Origin: MED-G105 sp039819085
Lineage (GTDB): Bacteria; Pseudomonadota; Alphaproteobacteria; Caulobacterales; Parvularculaceae
NCBI GenBank assembly: GCA_039819085.1
Contig: JBCBSQ010000009.1
Span: forward strand, 48,839 to 112,838
Direction: 5' to 3'
Length of the DNA: 64,000 nt
Made by a program: the position numbers and the translations under genes. Of this stretch, positions 16,918 to 25,694 are shown in pieces. The first letter of the stretch is position 1; each line of letters begins with the position of its first letter. The notes beneath the pieces were generated by a model. It saw only the letters and a program-made list of their open reading frames with translations, had not been told where the DNA came from and ran no database searches.

Positions 16918-17922
16918 ATGACCATGAGCGGGCGAAACAAAGAAGCGGATCAGTTCGGACCGCTTGGCGGGCCGATCACCCATTGGGCGATCTTTCGGCG
17001 GTATTGGCTGTCGATCATCGGCACTTTAGGCCTCATCATGCTCTCCGCGGGGCTATGGCTGTTTCAGCCCTATCTGCTAGGCCTCGCCATTGACGGCCTC
17101 GTCGAAGACGATTGGCTGGGCGTCGCCTACCTTGCGGCCTTGCAAGTTGGGGTGCTGATCATTGGCGGCGCGAGGCGTTACTACGACACGCGCGTCTACG
17201 CCCGGATTTATCGAGATATTGGCGCTGAAGCGGTGAGCGCGGCCCAGGCTGCAGGCGTTGAAATCACGCGAACGGCGGCGCGCGCGAACATGTTGCGCGA
17301 GGTGGTCAACTTCTTTGAGTTCCGCGTCCCTTCGATCATCCGGGCAAGCATTGATCTCGTCGGCTCGCTTGTTCTTCTGGCGTTTCTCTCGATGAATGTG
17401 TTCTACGCAAGTCTTGGCGCGCTCGGCGCGATCCTCCTGTCGTCGGTTCTATTCGGCGGCCGTCTGTTGCGGCTTAACAAGGGGTATAATGACCAACTTG
17501 AGCAGGAGATTGACGCCTACCAGGCGAATTCGCGTCGCCAGACCGACGCGCATCTTTCCGCCCTTGCGCAATGGCAGATCCGTCGCTCGGATACCCAGGT
17601 GTGGATCTTTGGACTGACGAGTTTCGTTCTGATGGGCGTCGTTCTTTACGCGCTTTACGACACGGTCAGCGTCAAGGAGGCGGCGATCGGGACGGTGTTC
17701 GCCATCATCTCCTATGTGCGCCGGTTTCAGATCGCGACATTTGAGTTTCCCGCCGCTTACCAACAGATCATCCGAACCCTGGAGATCACAAGACGGATCA
17801 ATGAGGCCTGGCGGGCGCCGGCGGAAACCCTGAAACGCGACGCCGTGGCGATGCGGTTTCTGGGCGAGCTTGGCGGCGAGGCGAGCCGTGACCTAATGGG
17901 CCCCGATGGGCGTCGCGTCTGA
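16918..17922 (+). CDS. ABC six-transmembrane protein without ATPase domain
   Basis: The ATG at 16918 (334 aa) is preceded by GGGG, and a second ATG lies two codons on. The protein holds one ABC-exporter-type membrane domain (ABC_membrane_3-like). Helices lie near residues 28-48, 60-80, 130-150, 155-175, 235-255 and 260-280, with coupling-helix-like stretches between. No Walker A, signature or Walker B motif follows; the protein ends about 55 residues after the last helix. No ABC ATPase gene lies nearby. It is either a partner for an unlinked ATPase or has a non-transport role. It converges with the DUF3667 gene. Confidence 0.8.
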   Translation: MTMSGRNKEADQFGPLGGPITHWAIFRRYWLSIIGTLGLIMLSAGLWLFQPYLLGLAIDGLVEDDWLGVAYLAALQVGVLIIGGARRYYDTRVYARIYRDIGAEAVSAAQAAGVEITRTAARANMLREVVNFFEFRVPSIIRASIDLVGSLVLLAFLSMNVFYASLGALGAILLSSVLFGGRLLRLNKGYNDQLEQEIDAYQANSRRQTDAHLSALAQWQIRRSDTQVWIFGLTSFVLMGVVLYALYDTVSVKEAAIGTVFAIISYVRRFQIATFEFPAAYQQIIRTLEITRRINEAWRAPAETLKRDAVAMRFLGELGGEASRDLMGPDGRRV

Positions 17923-17955
17923 CGCGACCTCGCGATCGTCCGCCTTTCGCTGAGA

Positions 17956-19068
17956 TCAGGCGGTGTAGAGGCTGTAGGTCAGGCCGAGCGTAATCAGCAA
18001 TGCGAAAACCGCCGCGTAAAGGCTCGTCGAGATGACCCCTTTCAGGAAGACCGACACCCAATTGGAGCGATACGCCTGACGGAAGACGGCGTAAGGCAGA
18101 AAGACCGCCCAACCGAGCGTGAGGACCCACACCCAATCGAGGAGCGGAATCTGACTGACCAGAAGCGCGAGCAACAAATGCGCATAGAGCGCCGCATGCA
18201 TGTACAGGCTGACCACCAGATGATCGTACACATAGTATTTGCGGCGATAAAAATAGAGCAGGACAAGGATCACGGCGTAAAAGACAGGCGCCAGAAGCAT
18301 GGTCCGCGGCAGGTTTTCCTGCAAATGCGCGAAGAAAAGGCGCGGGTCGTCATAGGCGCGCTGGCCTGCTTCGAATAGCTGCGAGGCGATTGGCGCGAAC
18401 CAGTCCGGACCATTGTAGTCCAGGTCATCCCACGACATATCCGTGAGGCTCTGGTCGCTTTTTCCCTCGTCCTCTCCTTCGCTTTCGCCTTGGTCTTCGC
18501 CCTGGTCTTCGTCTTCGATCGCTTGCGCTGCGTCGCCTGCGCCTCTCATGACTTCGGCGATCTGCGGGCCGACCTCGTCGCCGAGCGCATCTTCAACCGC
18601 AGCCGCCGCGGCGTCGAGCTCCTCGGCGGCTTCGTCGACGGCCGCACGTCGCTCTGGCGCGACGTCCTCGTTGTGCTCGCTATCTGCTTCCGCCTCGGCG
18701 TCCACCTCGACGCGCGTTTGCGTTCGATCGGACAGATCATCCGGCGAGAGAATCAAGAACGCTGTAAAGAAAAAGAAGACGCTGGCGAAAAGATAGAGCC
18801 GGAAAGGCGGCGAATACCGCACCCGCTTGCCGTCAAGGTATCGGCGGGCGAGGCGGCCTGGCCGCGTCAGCAGAAGCCAGAGCGTTCGAAACAGCTTGCC
18901 GTCGATCGCGAGCGTGTCGACGAAAACGTCCTGAACAAGGCCGAGCACCGCACGCCTCGGCTCCTCGGCCTTCTGTCCACAGACATGGCAGTATTCGCCC
19001 GCGAGAACCGTGCCGCAGTTCTGGCACAGGCGCACTTGACTGGAGTCCGTCGACGCGGCGTTGGTCAT
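17956..19068 (-). CDS. DUF3667 zinc-ribbon membrane protein with acidic loop
   Basis: This 370-aa protein starts with a zinc ribbon (C15, C18, C27, C30 in LCQNCG and EYCHVCGQK). The DUF3667 core follows, DVFVDTLAIDGKLFRTLWLL and TRPGRLARRYLDGKRVRYSP, then a first membrane helix near 90-108. A very acidic, Glu/Asp-rich stretch (about 110-220) precedes three or four more helices to the end. The function of DUF3667 is unknown. The acidic stretch lies between the first and second helices, so it is a loop rather than a tail. Confidence 0.88.
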   Translation of the reverse strand: MTNAASTDSSQVRLCQNCGTVLAGEYCHVCGQKAEEPRRAVLGLVQDVFVDTLAIDGKLFRTLWLLLTRPGRLARRYLDGKRVRYSPPFRLYLFASVFFFFTAFLILSPDDLSDRTQTRVEVDAEAEADSEHNEDVAPERRAAVDEAAEELDAAAAAVEDALGDEVGPQIAEVMRGAGDAAQAIEDEDQGEDQGESEGEDEGKSDQSLTDMSWDDLDYNGPDWFAPIASQLFEAGQRAYDDPRLFFAHLQENLPRTMLLAPVFYAVILVLLYFYRRKYYVYDHLVVSLYMHAALYAHLLLALLVSQIPLLDWVWVLTLGWAVFLPYAVFRQAYRSNWVSVFLKGVISTSLYAAVFALLITLGLTYSLYTA

Positions 19069-19578
19069 GGCGTTCCCCTCATCGCCTGTTGAGCGCTTGG
19101 ATTGAAACCGAAGATTCGCTTCGTGGCTCTATATGTCGGTTGATCGTCCGCGCGCAAACAGATCGAGCGAACGCGACGCGTCGCTTTCGACAATCGCTTT
19201 ACCGATTTGTTTCGGCGCACGACGCCGGGCCGGTTGCGGTGCGCCTCAGCATCGGCGCGACCGAAATGTGACAACTGTGGCGTATTATGCTTTACTACAA
19301 CAGTAGCACGTCGGCTATCGGCCAATTTTCCGCAAAAAAGAGCCGTTTCGGTCAAAACGTCATAAAAGTGTGTTGCGTTGCCGCAACGCCTGCTCAAATT
19401 GCGACACGTCCATGACAAAGAATCGCTTCGCGCCATAGGCGCCCCAAGCAGTGCGGGCCTAACATTTTTCCATGGGGTGGACGCCTAACCCATCCGTGAC
19501 CGGAAGACCGGCGGGATGCGGGCGTAATGGGCATCCAGATTTGCGCGCCCGCCATGTGCGGGCGGTTCGGAGGGATTT
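19069..19578. other. Upstream region of the TonB-dependent receptor
   Basis: This 510-bp region separates the divergent DUF3667 and receptor genes and shows no convincing protein frame. It includes AT-rich stretches and a perfect 6-bp inverted repeat GTTGCG-TTGC-CGCAAC (19372-19387) that could be an operator. The receptor promoter must lie here, but I cannot fix its position. No Fur box is evident. Confidence 0.5.
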
Positions 19579-22500
19579 ATGGGATACGCACGCGCCGCCT
19601 CGCGCGGCCTACTTCTATCGTTTGGCGTTTCAGCGACTGCGCTCATTTCCGCGACAAGCGCTGTTGCGCAAGACGAGGTGGATACTGAGGATCAGATCAT
19701 CGTTACCGGTTCGCGGATTGCGAGGGACCCGAACCTCGTTTCGCCGTTGCCGGTACAGTCCATCGACGCGGATCAGATCAGGCTTTCAGGCCAGCTCGAC
19801 GTCACCGACGTGTTGAACGACATTCCGGCGCTGTTGACGTCGACGCCGGCCGGACAGTCGATCGACGGCGTTTTCGGCGACGCGGTGGGCGGCGCGTTCG
19901 TCAATCTGCGGGGTCTCGGCGCAGAACGGACCTTGACGCTCGTCAATGGGCGTCGCCACGTGGGCGGCGTCGACGGTTCAGCGATCGTCGACCTGAATTC
20001 CATCCCGAATGCGCTGGTCGAAAGGGTAGAGGTCCTCACAGGCGGCGCATCTCAGGTCTACGGCGCGGACGCTGTCACCGGCGTCGTCAACTTCGTTTTG
20101 AAGCGAGACTTTGAAGGCGTTGATTTCTCCGTCAATGGCGGCATCTCCGGCGAAGGCGATGGCGAGCAGTACGGATTTTCCGGCGTCATGGGGAAGAACT
20201 TCCTCGATGATCGCCTGAACGTCACCGTCGCGTTCGATTACTCGAAGCGCGAGCAGATCCAGTTCGGCGACCGCGACTTCTCAAGGGACAACAGAGAAGC
20301 CGATGACCTGCCGAACCCGAACGTGGGGCCGGGGCAGCCTAGCCGCGTGATCCTGCCTGATCCGCGCTTCTCGATTTCGTCGAATTCCGGCGTCATCCTG
20401 CCTGGCTCGATCGTCGGGCCGGCTGGCACTGCGTTTATTGGCATCGACACCAACAATAACGGTATCGATGACTGTGACGAATCGTCAGTCGGTCAGAATG
20501 CGGACTTCTTCCTTGGAGGCTGCTTGACGATTGATGAAGAAACCGGGCTGCCGCGCCCATATCAGGACGGCATCGTCTCGGGCGCGTTCAACCAGTTTGG
20601 CGGCGACGGCATCGCGCAGACCTTCAATCAGGATTTCCTGCTGCCGGACCTTGAGAACATCGTCGGCAACCTTTTTGTGTCTTACGACCTTGCCGACAAC
20701 GTCACTTTGTTTTTCGAAGGCAAGATCGCCGATTCGACAGCGCTAGATGGCGGGCCGCTCAACACCTTCTATGATTTGTTGACGGTCGCGCCGGACAACC
20801 CGTTTATTCCGGAGACGTTGCAGCCGTTCGCAGGTCAGGGGTCGGCGACGGAAGCGTTCTTCGTCACGCGCGACCCGACGGACCTTGGTCCGAACATCAA
20901 CGAACAAGAACGTCGTGTCCTGCGGATGGTGAGCGGCATCGAAGCGGAAGGCTCAAACGGGTTTAAATACGACCTTACCTTCAACTATGGCAAATTCACC
21001 CGCACGTCGAACGACGCGAACCGTGTGATCACTGACCGCTTCTTCGCGGCGGTGGACGCAATTGACGATGGGTCCGGCAATGCGATTTGCCGCTCTGACG
21101 TCAGCAACACGCCGCCGCCAACGACGCCTTTCGGGATTCCTGCGTCGGATCCCGGCTTCTTCACCTTCAATCCGGGCGACGGTCAGTGCGCCCCCTATAA
21201 CGTCTTCGGCCGAGGGTTCGGCGACCAGACCCAGGCCGCCGTGGACTTCATTACGACGACTGTCGTGAATGAATTTGAGCTCGATCAGTTTGTCGTAAAT
21301 GGCAATATTGTCGGCGATCTAGATCAGCTGTTTACGCTGCCAGGCGGGTCGGTCGGTTTCGCGACGGGCTTTGAATATCGTCGCGAGACGAGTGAATCGA
21401 CGTTCGATCCGCTGGTGCGCGGCGTTGCGCCGGTCTCGACGCCGGACATCGCGGCGGGACAGCTCATCTCTGACGTCGACAATGCGCAGAACTCGCTGGT
21501 GTTCGACCCGGCCTCGCTGATCCAGAACGCCGGCGGCGACTTCGACGTTTGGGAATTCTACACGGAGATTTCGCTGCCGATTATCACTGATCGTCCGTTC
21601 TTTGAGGAACTGACGGTCAATGGCGGCGCGCGGTTTGCGGACTATTCGACGGTCGGCGCGACGATATCCTGGGGCGCGTCGGCGACCTGGGCGCCAATTG
21701 ATGACATCAAGTTCCGCGTCTCGTACGCTGAACCGATTCGTGCGCCAAACATCAGTGAACTCTTTGACCCGGCGCAAGCGGCGTTCTTCCGGCCGATCGA
21801 CCCGTGCGATCAGAATGAAATCGACGCCGTCGTCGCCGCGGGCGATCCGAATGCGGCGAACCGCGTTGCGAACTGCCGCGCGGATGGCCTTCCGGAAGGG
21901 TACAACGATCCGCTGTCGGCGCGGTTCGTGGGCGAAACGTCCGGCAATCCGGAACTGCAGGAAGAGAAAGCGACGACGTTCTCCGCCGGCGCCATCATTC
22001 AACCTCGATTCCTGGAAGGCCTGTCGATCACGGTCGACTATTGGTCGATCCAGATCGATCAGGCGATCGCGGCGGTGAGCGCGCAGGACATCGTCGACAA
22101 CTGCTACGACTCGGGAAGTTTCCCGAACCAGTTCTGCGGACTGTTCTCTCGGAACAGGGACCCGAGTTCACCGCAGTTCCTGGGTTTCGACTTCCTTCGC
22201 CAGTCGGAGGTGAACTTCGCGAGCCTCGACGCGCGCGGCATCGACGCCCAGATCGTTTACGACTTCGAGGTTGGCAGAAACGAATTCAATGTCACGCTCG
22301 GCGGGACGTGGAACGAACGTTTGAATGACTTCTTCGACCCAAGCGATCCTACCGCGGTCGATCCGGAGCTCGGAGAAATTCAGCGGCCTGAGTTTGCGGC
22401 GAACGGCGCATTGCGCTTCCGTCGCGGACCGCTCTCCGCTCAATGGCGCACCCAGTTCCTTGACGAACAGGGGCTGCGCGGCGTTGAAATTGAAACCGTC

Positions 22501-22701
22501 GACACGGTCTTCGGACCCGCCGGCATTACTGACGCGACGTTCATCCATGATCTGAACGCCAACTATCAGTTCAGCGATCGAATTCAGGTGTTTGGCGGCG
22601 TCAACAATGTCACGAACGTAACCCCGTTCATCACCGAGCAGGCGTTCCCTGTCAGCCCGGTCGGGCGCTACTTCTTCCTCGGCGCGCGATTCACCATGTA
22701 G
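19579..22701 (+). CDS. TonB-dependent outer-membrane receptor
   Basis: This 1040-aa protein has a signal peptide ending near AVAQDE (residue 31). The plug domain starts with DQIIVTGSRIARDPN and contains FVNLRGLGAERTLTLVNGRR and the plug-barrel signature VERVEVLTGGASQVYGADAV. A beta-barrel follows, ending in FFLGARFTM. Barrel landmarks include FRVSYAEPIRAPNISELFDP and NPELQEEKATTFSAGAII. This group is abundant in Caulobacterales and Hyphomonadales, where receptors take up varied carbon sources or metal complexes. The substrate is unknown. No transporter or enzyme gene is linked on the same strand, and energy would come from a TonB system. Confidence 0.95.
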   Translation: MGYARAASRGLLLSFGVSATALISATSAVAQDEVDTEDQIIVTGSRIARDPNLVSPLPVQSIDADQIRLSGQLDVTDVLNDIPALLTSTPAGQSIDGVFGDAVGGAFVNLRGLGAERTLTLVNGRRHVGGVDGSAIVDLNSIPNALVERVEVLTGGASQVYGADAVTGVVNFVLKRDFEGVDFSVNGGISGEGDGEQYGFSGVMGKNFLDDRLNVTVAFDYSKREQIQFGDRDFSRDNREADDLPNPNVGPGQPSRVILPDPRFSISSNSGVILPGSIVGPAGTAFIGIDTNNNGIDDCDESSVGQNADFFLGGCLTIDEETGLPRPYQDGIVSGAFNQFGGDGIAQTFNQDFLLPDLENIVGNLFVSYDLADNVTLFFEGKIADSTALDGGPLNTFYDLLTVAPDNPFIPETLQPFAGQGSATEAFFVTRDPTDLGPNINEQERRVLRMVSGIEAEGSNGFKYDLTFNYGKFTRTSNDANRVITDRFFAAVDAIDDGSGNAICRSDVSNTPPPTTPFGIPASDPGFFTFNPGDGQCAPYNVFGRGFGDQTQAAVDFITTTVVNEFELDQFVVNGNIVGDLDQLFTLPGGSVGFATGFEYRRETSESTFDPLVRGVAPVSTPDIAAGQLISDVDNAQNSLVFDPASLIQNAGGDFDVWEFYTEISLPIITDRPFFEELTVNGGARFADYSTVGATISWGASATWAPIDDIKFRVSYAEPIRAPNISELFDPAQAAFFRPIDPCDQNEIDAVVAAGDPNAANRVANCRADGLPEGYNDPLSARFVGETSGNPELQEEKATTFSAGAIIQPRFLEGLSITVDYWSIQIDQAIAAVSAQDIVDNCYDSGSFPNQFCGLFSRNRDPSSPQFLGFDFLRQSEVNFASLDARGIDAQIVYDFEVGRNEFNVTLGGTWNERLNDFFDPSDPTAVDPELGEIQRPEFAANGALRFRRGPLSAQWRTQFLDEQGLRGVEIETVDTVFGPAGITDATFIHDLNANYQFSDRIQVFGGVNNVTNVTPFITEQAFPVSPVGRYFFLGARFTM

Positions 22702-22750
22702 CGCTGACAAGAACCCTCCGACGTCCAATAGTATCTGGGCGGTAAAAGAG

Positions 22751-22779
22751 AGCCGGCCCCCCACGGGGCCGGCTTTTTT
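22751..22779 (+). terminator. Strong rho-independent terminator after the receptor gene
   Basis: The 10-bp perfect stem AGCCGGCCCC / GGGGCCGGCT (22751-22760 and 22765-22774) has a CCAC loop and is followed by six T residues. It lies 50 bp after the receptor stop. On the other strand the stem is followed by a weaker T-rich stretch, so it may also end tldD transcripts, since the two genes converge. Confidence 0.92.
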
Positions 22780-22812
22780 CTTTTCGCGTTTTTGGTCGGC
22801 GCGGCGGGGAGC

Positions 22813-24231
22813 TCAAGCCGCTGCGCCGCCGACCGTGAGCGCGTCGACCTTCATTGTCGGTTGGCCGACGCCGACAGGCACGCCTTGGCCGCCCTTGCCG
22901 CAGACGCCAACGCCGGGATCGAGCGCAAAGTCGTTCCCGACCATGGAGACGCGGGTGAGCACGCTCGGCCCGTCGCCGATCAGCGCCACGTTCTTCAGCG
23001 GCGCGCCGATCTTGCCGTCCTTTACGCGATAGGCCTCGGTGCAGTTGAAGACGAACTTGCCCGACGTAATGTCGACCTGGCCGCCGGAGAAATTGACCGC
23101 GTAGATGCCGTCTTTCACCGAGGCGATGATCTCGCCGGGGTCCTTGTCGCCATTCGTCATGAACGTGTTGGTCATGCGCGGCATTGGTTGGTGGGCGTAG
23201 GATTCGCGCCGGCCATTGCCGGTGGGGGCGACGCCCATCAGCCGGGCGTTCAGGCGATCCTGCATATAGCCTTTCAGAATGCCGTCCTCGATAAGGACGG
23301 TGCGCTCCGTGGGCGTTCCTTCGTCGTCAATCGTCAAGGACCCGCGACGGTCGGCGATCGTGCCGTCATCGACGACGGTGACGCCTGGCGCGGCGACCCT
23401 TTGCCCGAGACGGCCTGCAAACGCGCTCTCCTTTTTGCGGTTGAAGTCGCCTTCAAGACCGTGGCCCACCGCCTCGTGCAATATGACGCCGGTCCAGCCG
23501 GGCCCCAGCACCACTTCCATTTCGCCGGCCGGCGCCGGCTCGGCTTCGAGATTGATGAGCGCCTGCCGCAACGCCTCGTCCACCTGGCCGCGCCAGGCGT
23601 CCGGCGTGATGAAGCGGGCGTAGCCTTCGCGGCCGCCCGCGCCATGACTTCCCGACTCTTGCCGGTCGCCGTCGCCCGCCGTGACCGACACATTGAGCCG
23701 GACGAGCGGGCGAATGTCGCGCAGGATTTCGCCGCCGGGCCGCAGGATCTCCACCATGGACCATTCGCCGGAGAGGGACGCCGACACCTGCCGCACCCGC
23801 TGGTCTGCGCTGCGGGCGTAGTCGTTTATGTCTTCGAGAAGTTTGACCTTGTCGGCGAAGGCGATCGCGTCGAGCGGATTGTCGTCGGCGTAAAGGCTCG
23901 TGTTGGTGCGCGCCGGCCCATCCGCGTAGGCGCCGGAATGGCCGCCCTTAACGGCCGAAACGGCCGCCGCGGCGCGCGACAACGATTCGGGGCTGAGTTC
24001 CGATGAATGCGCATAGCCTGTCGATTCATCGACGACGGCGCGCAGGCCGAAGCCCTGTTCCACGTCGTAAGTGGCTGTCTTCAGACGATTATCGTCAAAG
24101 ACCAAGGCCTCAGACTGTGTGTATTCGAGGTACAGCTCGCCATCGTCTGCGCCGGTGAGCGCGCTGTCGAGCGCCTTTCGGGCGGCGGCTTCGGTCAGGT
24201 CGGTTCGGCTAAAGAAAAGAGAACTTGCCAT
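22813..24231 (-). CDS. tldD: Metalloprotease TldD
   Basis: This 472-aa protein is of the usual family length. The zinc motif HEAVGH (H252, E253, H257) is followed by GLEGDFNRKKESAFAGR, and GRRESYAHQPMPRMTNTFM is also typical. TldD works with TldE/PmbA to cut unfolded peptides; it matures some RiPPs and degrades antitoxins. No tldE or peptide precursor gene lies in the window. It is divergent from ctaC with 246 bp between the starts. Confidence 0.96.
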   Translation of the reverse strand: MASSLFFSRTDLTEAAARKALDSALTGADDGELYLEYTQSEALVFDDNRLKTATYDVEQGFGLRAVVDESTGYAHSSELSPESLSRAAAAVSAVKGGHSGAYADGPARTNTSLYADDNPLDAIAFADKVKLLEDINDYARSADQRVRQVSASLSGEWSMVEILRPGGEILRDIRPLVRLNVSVTAGDGDRQESGSHGAGGREGYARFITPDAWRGQVDEALRQALINLEAEPAPAGEMEVVLGPGWTGVILHEAVGHGLEGDFNRKKESAFAGRLGQRVAAPGVTVVDDGTIADRRGSLTIDDEGTPTERTVLIEDGILKGYMQDRLNARLMGVAPTGNGRRESYAHQPMPRMTNTFMTNGDKDPGEIIASVKDGIYAVNFSGGQVDITSGKFVFNCTEAYRVKDGKIGAPLKNVALIGDGPSVLTRVSMVGNDFALDPGVGVCGKGGQGVPVGVGQPTMKVDALTVGGAAA

Positions 24232-24477
24232 GTATTCCTCTCAGATGCTCCTCATGGAGCGGCGCGGCCGCCCTGCTGTCAGCCGGCGGATCCAGGTGTC
24301 GGAGACGCCGACGTTCATAAACTCTTTCGCATTTGGTTTGCGATATATAGGCGTTTTCCAGCGTCGCGCGCAGATGCGACGTTTTTCCGGCCGCTGCGGT
24401 GATCGGCCTACTATCCATCTTGACGGTTCGGCGTATATACGGGCGCAAAATCGCGTTCACGCTCTCTGGATATTGAT

Positions 24478-25632
24478 ATGACCAGCCTTCGGCTTGCGGC
24501 CGTCGCCGCGCTTTCAACCCTCTCAGTGACCGCCGCCAAGGCGCAGGACGCCGGCGCGGACGAGGCGTCAAACTACGCCCACAACGGAGTCGCGATGCTG
24601 CCGGCGGGCTCCGCGCTCGCGAGCGACGTGCACTTTTTCCACAATGCGGTGCTGATGCCGATCATCACGACGATCAGCATATTCGTGCTGGCCCTGCTCC
24701 TGTGGGTGATCGTCCGGTACAATTCGAAAGCGAACCCCGAACCGCGCAAGTTCAGCCACAACACGCTGGTTGAGGTAATCTGGACGGGCGTGCCGATCCT
24801 GATCCTCCTGGTGATCGCGCTCTTCTCTTTCGATCTTCTATACAATGAAGACACGACGCCGGATGGAAAGCAGGTGGCGTATCAGGGCGATGGCGCAACG
24901 ACGGAATTTGAGTTCCCGAATGATTTCGCCGCCGCCTCGCGCAAGGTGGCCGGCAAGCGGCATTTGCAGGTGTTCATTGAACAAGGCGGCGACCTCCGGA
25001 AGCTCTCGGACCGCGCCTTCAAGGCCTCTGGCTTCAAGGGCGATACGGTGTCAGTGACGCTCGCTGACGCGCCGTCTTCAGGCGAAACGGTGATTGTTCG
25101 TGGTGGGCGATCGCTCGTCGGGCGGGGCGACAAGCGTGAAATCGCCATGGCGCCGACCATGACGCTGAAAGTGAATGGCTATCAGTGGGGGTGGAGCTAC
25201 GCCTATCCCGACTTCGGCGATTTCGAGTACACGTCGAACATGCTTCCTGAGGACCAGACGACGCCTGCGCTCTATCGCCTGGCGGTGGACAATAACGTGG
25301 TGGTGCCGGTGGGCGAGACGATCCGCGTGACGACGACGGCGCGGGACGTCATCCACTCCTGGGCGCTGCCGAACTTCGCGCTGAAGATCGACGCGGTGCC
25401 TGGCCGGATTAACGAGACCTGGTTCAAGGCCGATCGCGAAGGGATCTATTACGGGCAGTGCTCGGAAATCTGCGGGGTAAAGCATTCCTTCATGCCGATC
25501 GCGATCGAAGTCGTCTCGCGCGAGAAGTTCGAGGCCTGGGTCGATGGCCAGCGCGAACTCGCCGGCATGGATCCGATGTTTGAGAGCGACAAGAAACTGG
25601 CGGCGGCGGACGTCGGCGCCGACGCGCGATGA
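24478..25632 (+). CDS. ctaC: Cytochrome c oxidase subunit II with inserted domain
   Basis: This 384-aa protein has a signal peptide, two membrane helices (about 58-80 and 100-121) and the CuA cupredoxin domain. The CuA ligands are visible: H293, then C328, E330, C332, H336 and M339 in CSEICGVKHSFMP. It takes electrons from cytochrome c. It is some 90 residues longer than usual. The family normally runs directly from the second helix through TPEA to the GHQWYWSYEYPD strand. Here about 95 residues (roughly 130-225) separate TTPDG from TLKVNGYQWGWSYAYPD. The CuA site itself is intact. It is the first gene of the oxidase cluster. Confidence 0.96.
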   Translation: MTSLRLAAVAALSTLSVTAAKAQDAGADEASNYAHNGVAMLPAGSALASDVHFFHNAVLMPIITTISIFVLALLLWVIVRYNSKANPEPRKFSHNTLVEVIWTGVPILILLVIALFSFDLLYNEDTTPDGKQVAYQGDGATTEFEFPNDFAAASRKVAGKRHLQVFIEQGGDLRKLSDRAFKASGFKGDTVSVTLADAPSSGETVIVRGGRSLVGRGDKREIAMAPTMTLKVNGYQWGWSYAYPDFGDFEYTSNMLPEDQTTPALYRLAVDNNVVVPVGETIRVTTTARDVIHSWALPNFALKIDAVPGRINETWFKADREGIYYGQCSEICGVKHSFMPIAIEVVSREKFEAWVDGQRELAGMDPMFESDKKLAAADVGADAR

Positions 25633-25694
25633 GCGTCGCGACGCCGCAAGAGACGCGTAAACACGAGTTCCGAGATTTTGAGAGGGGCCGATAG

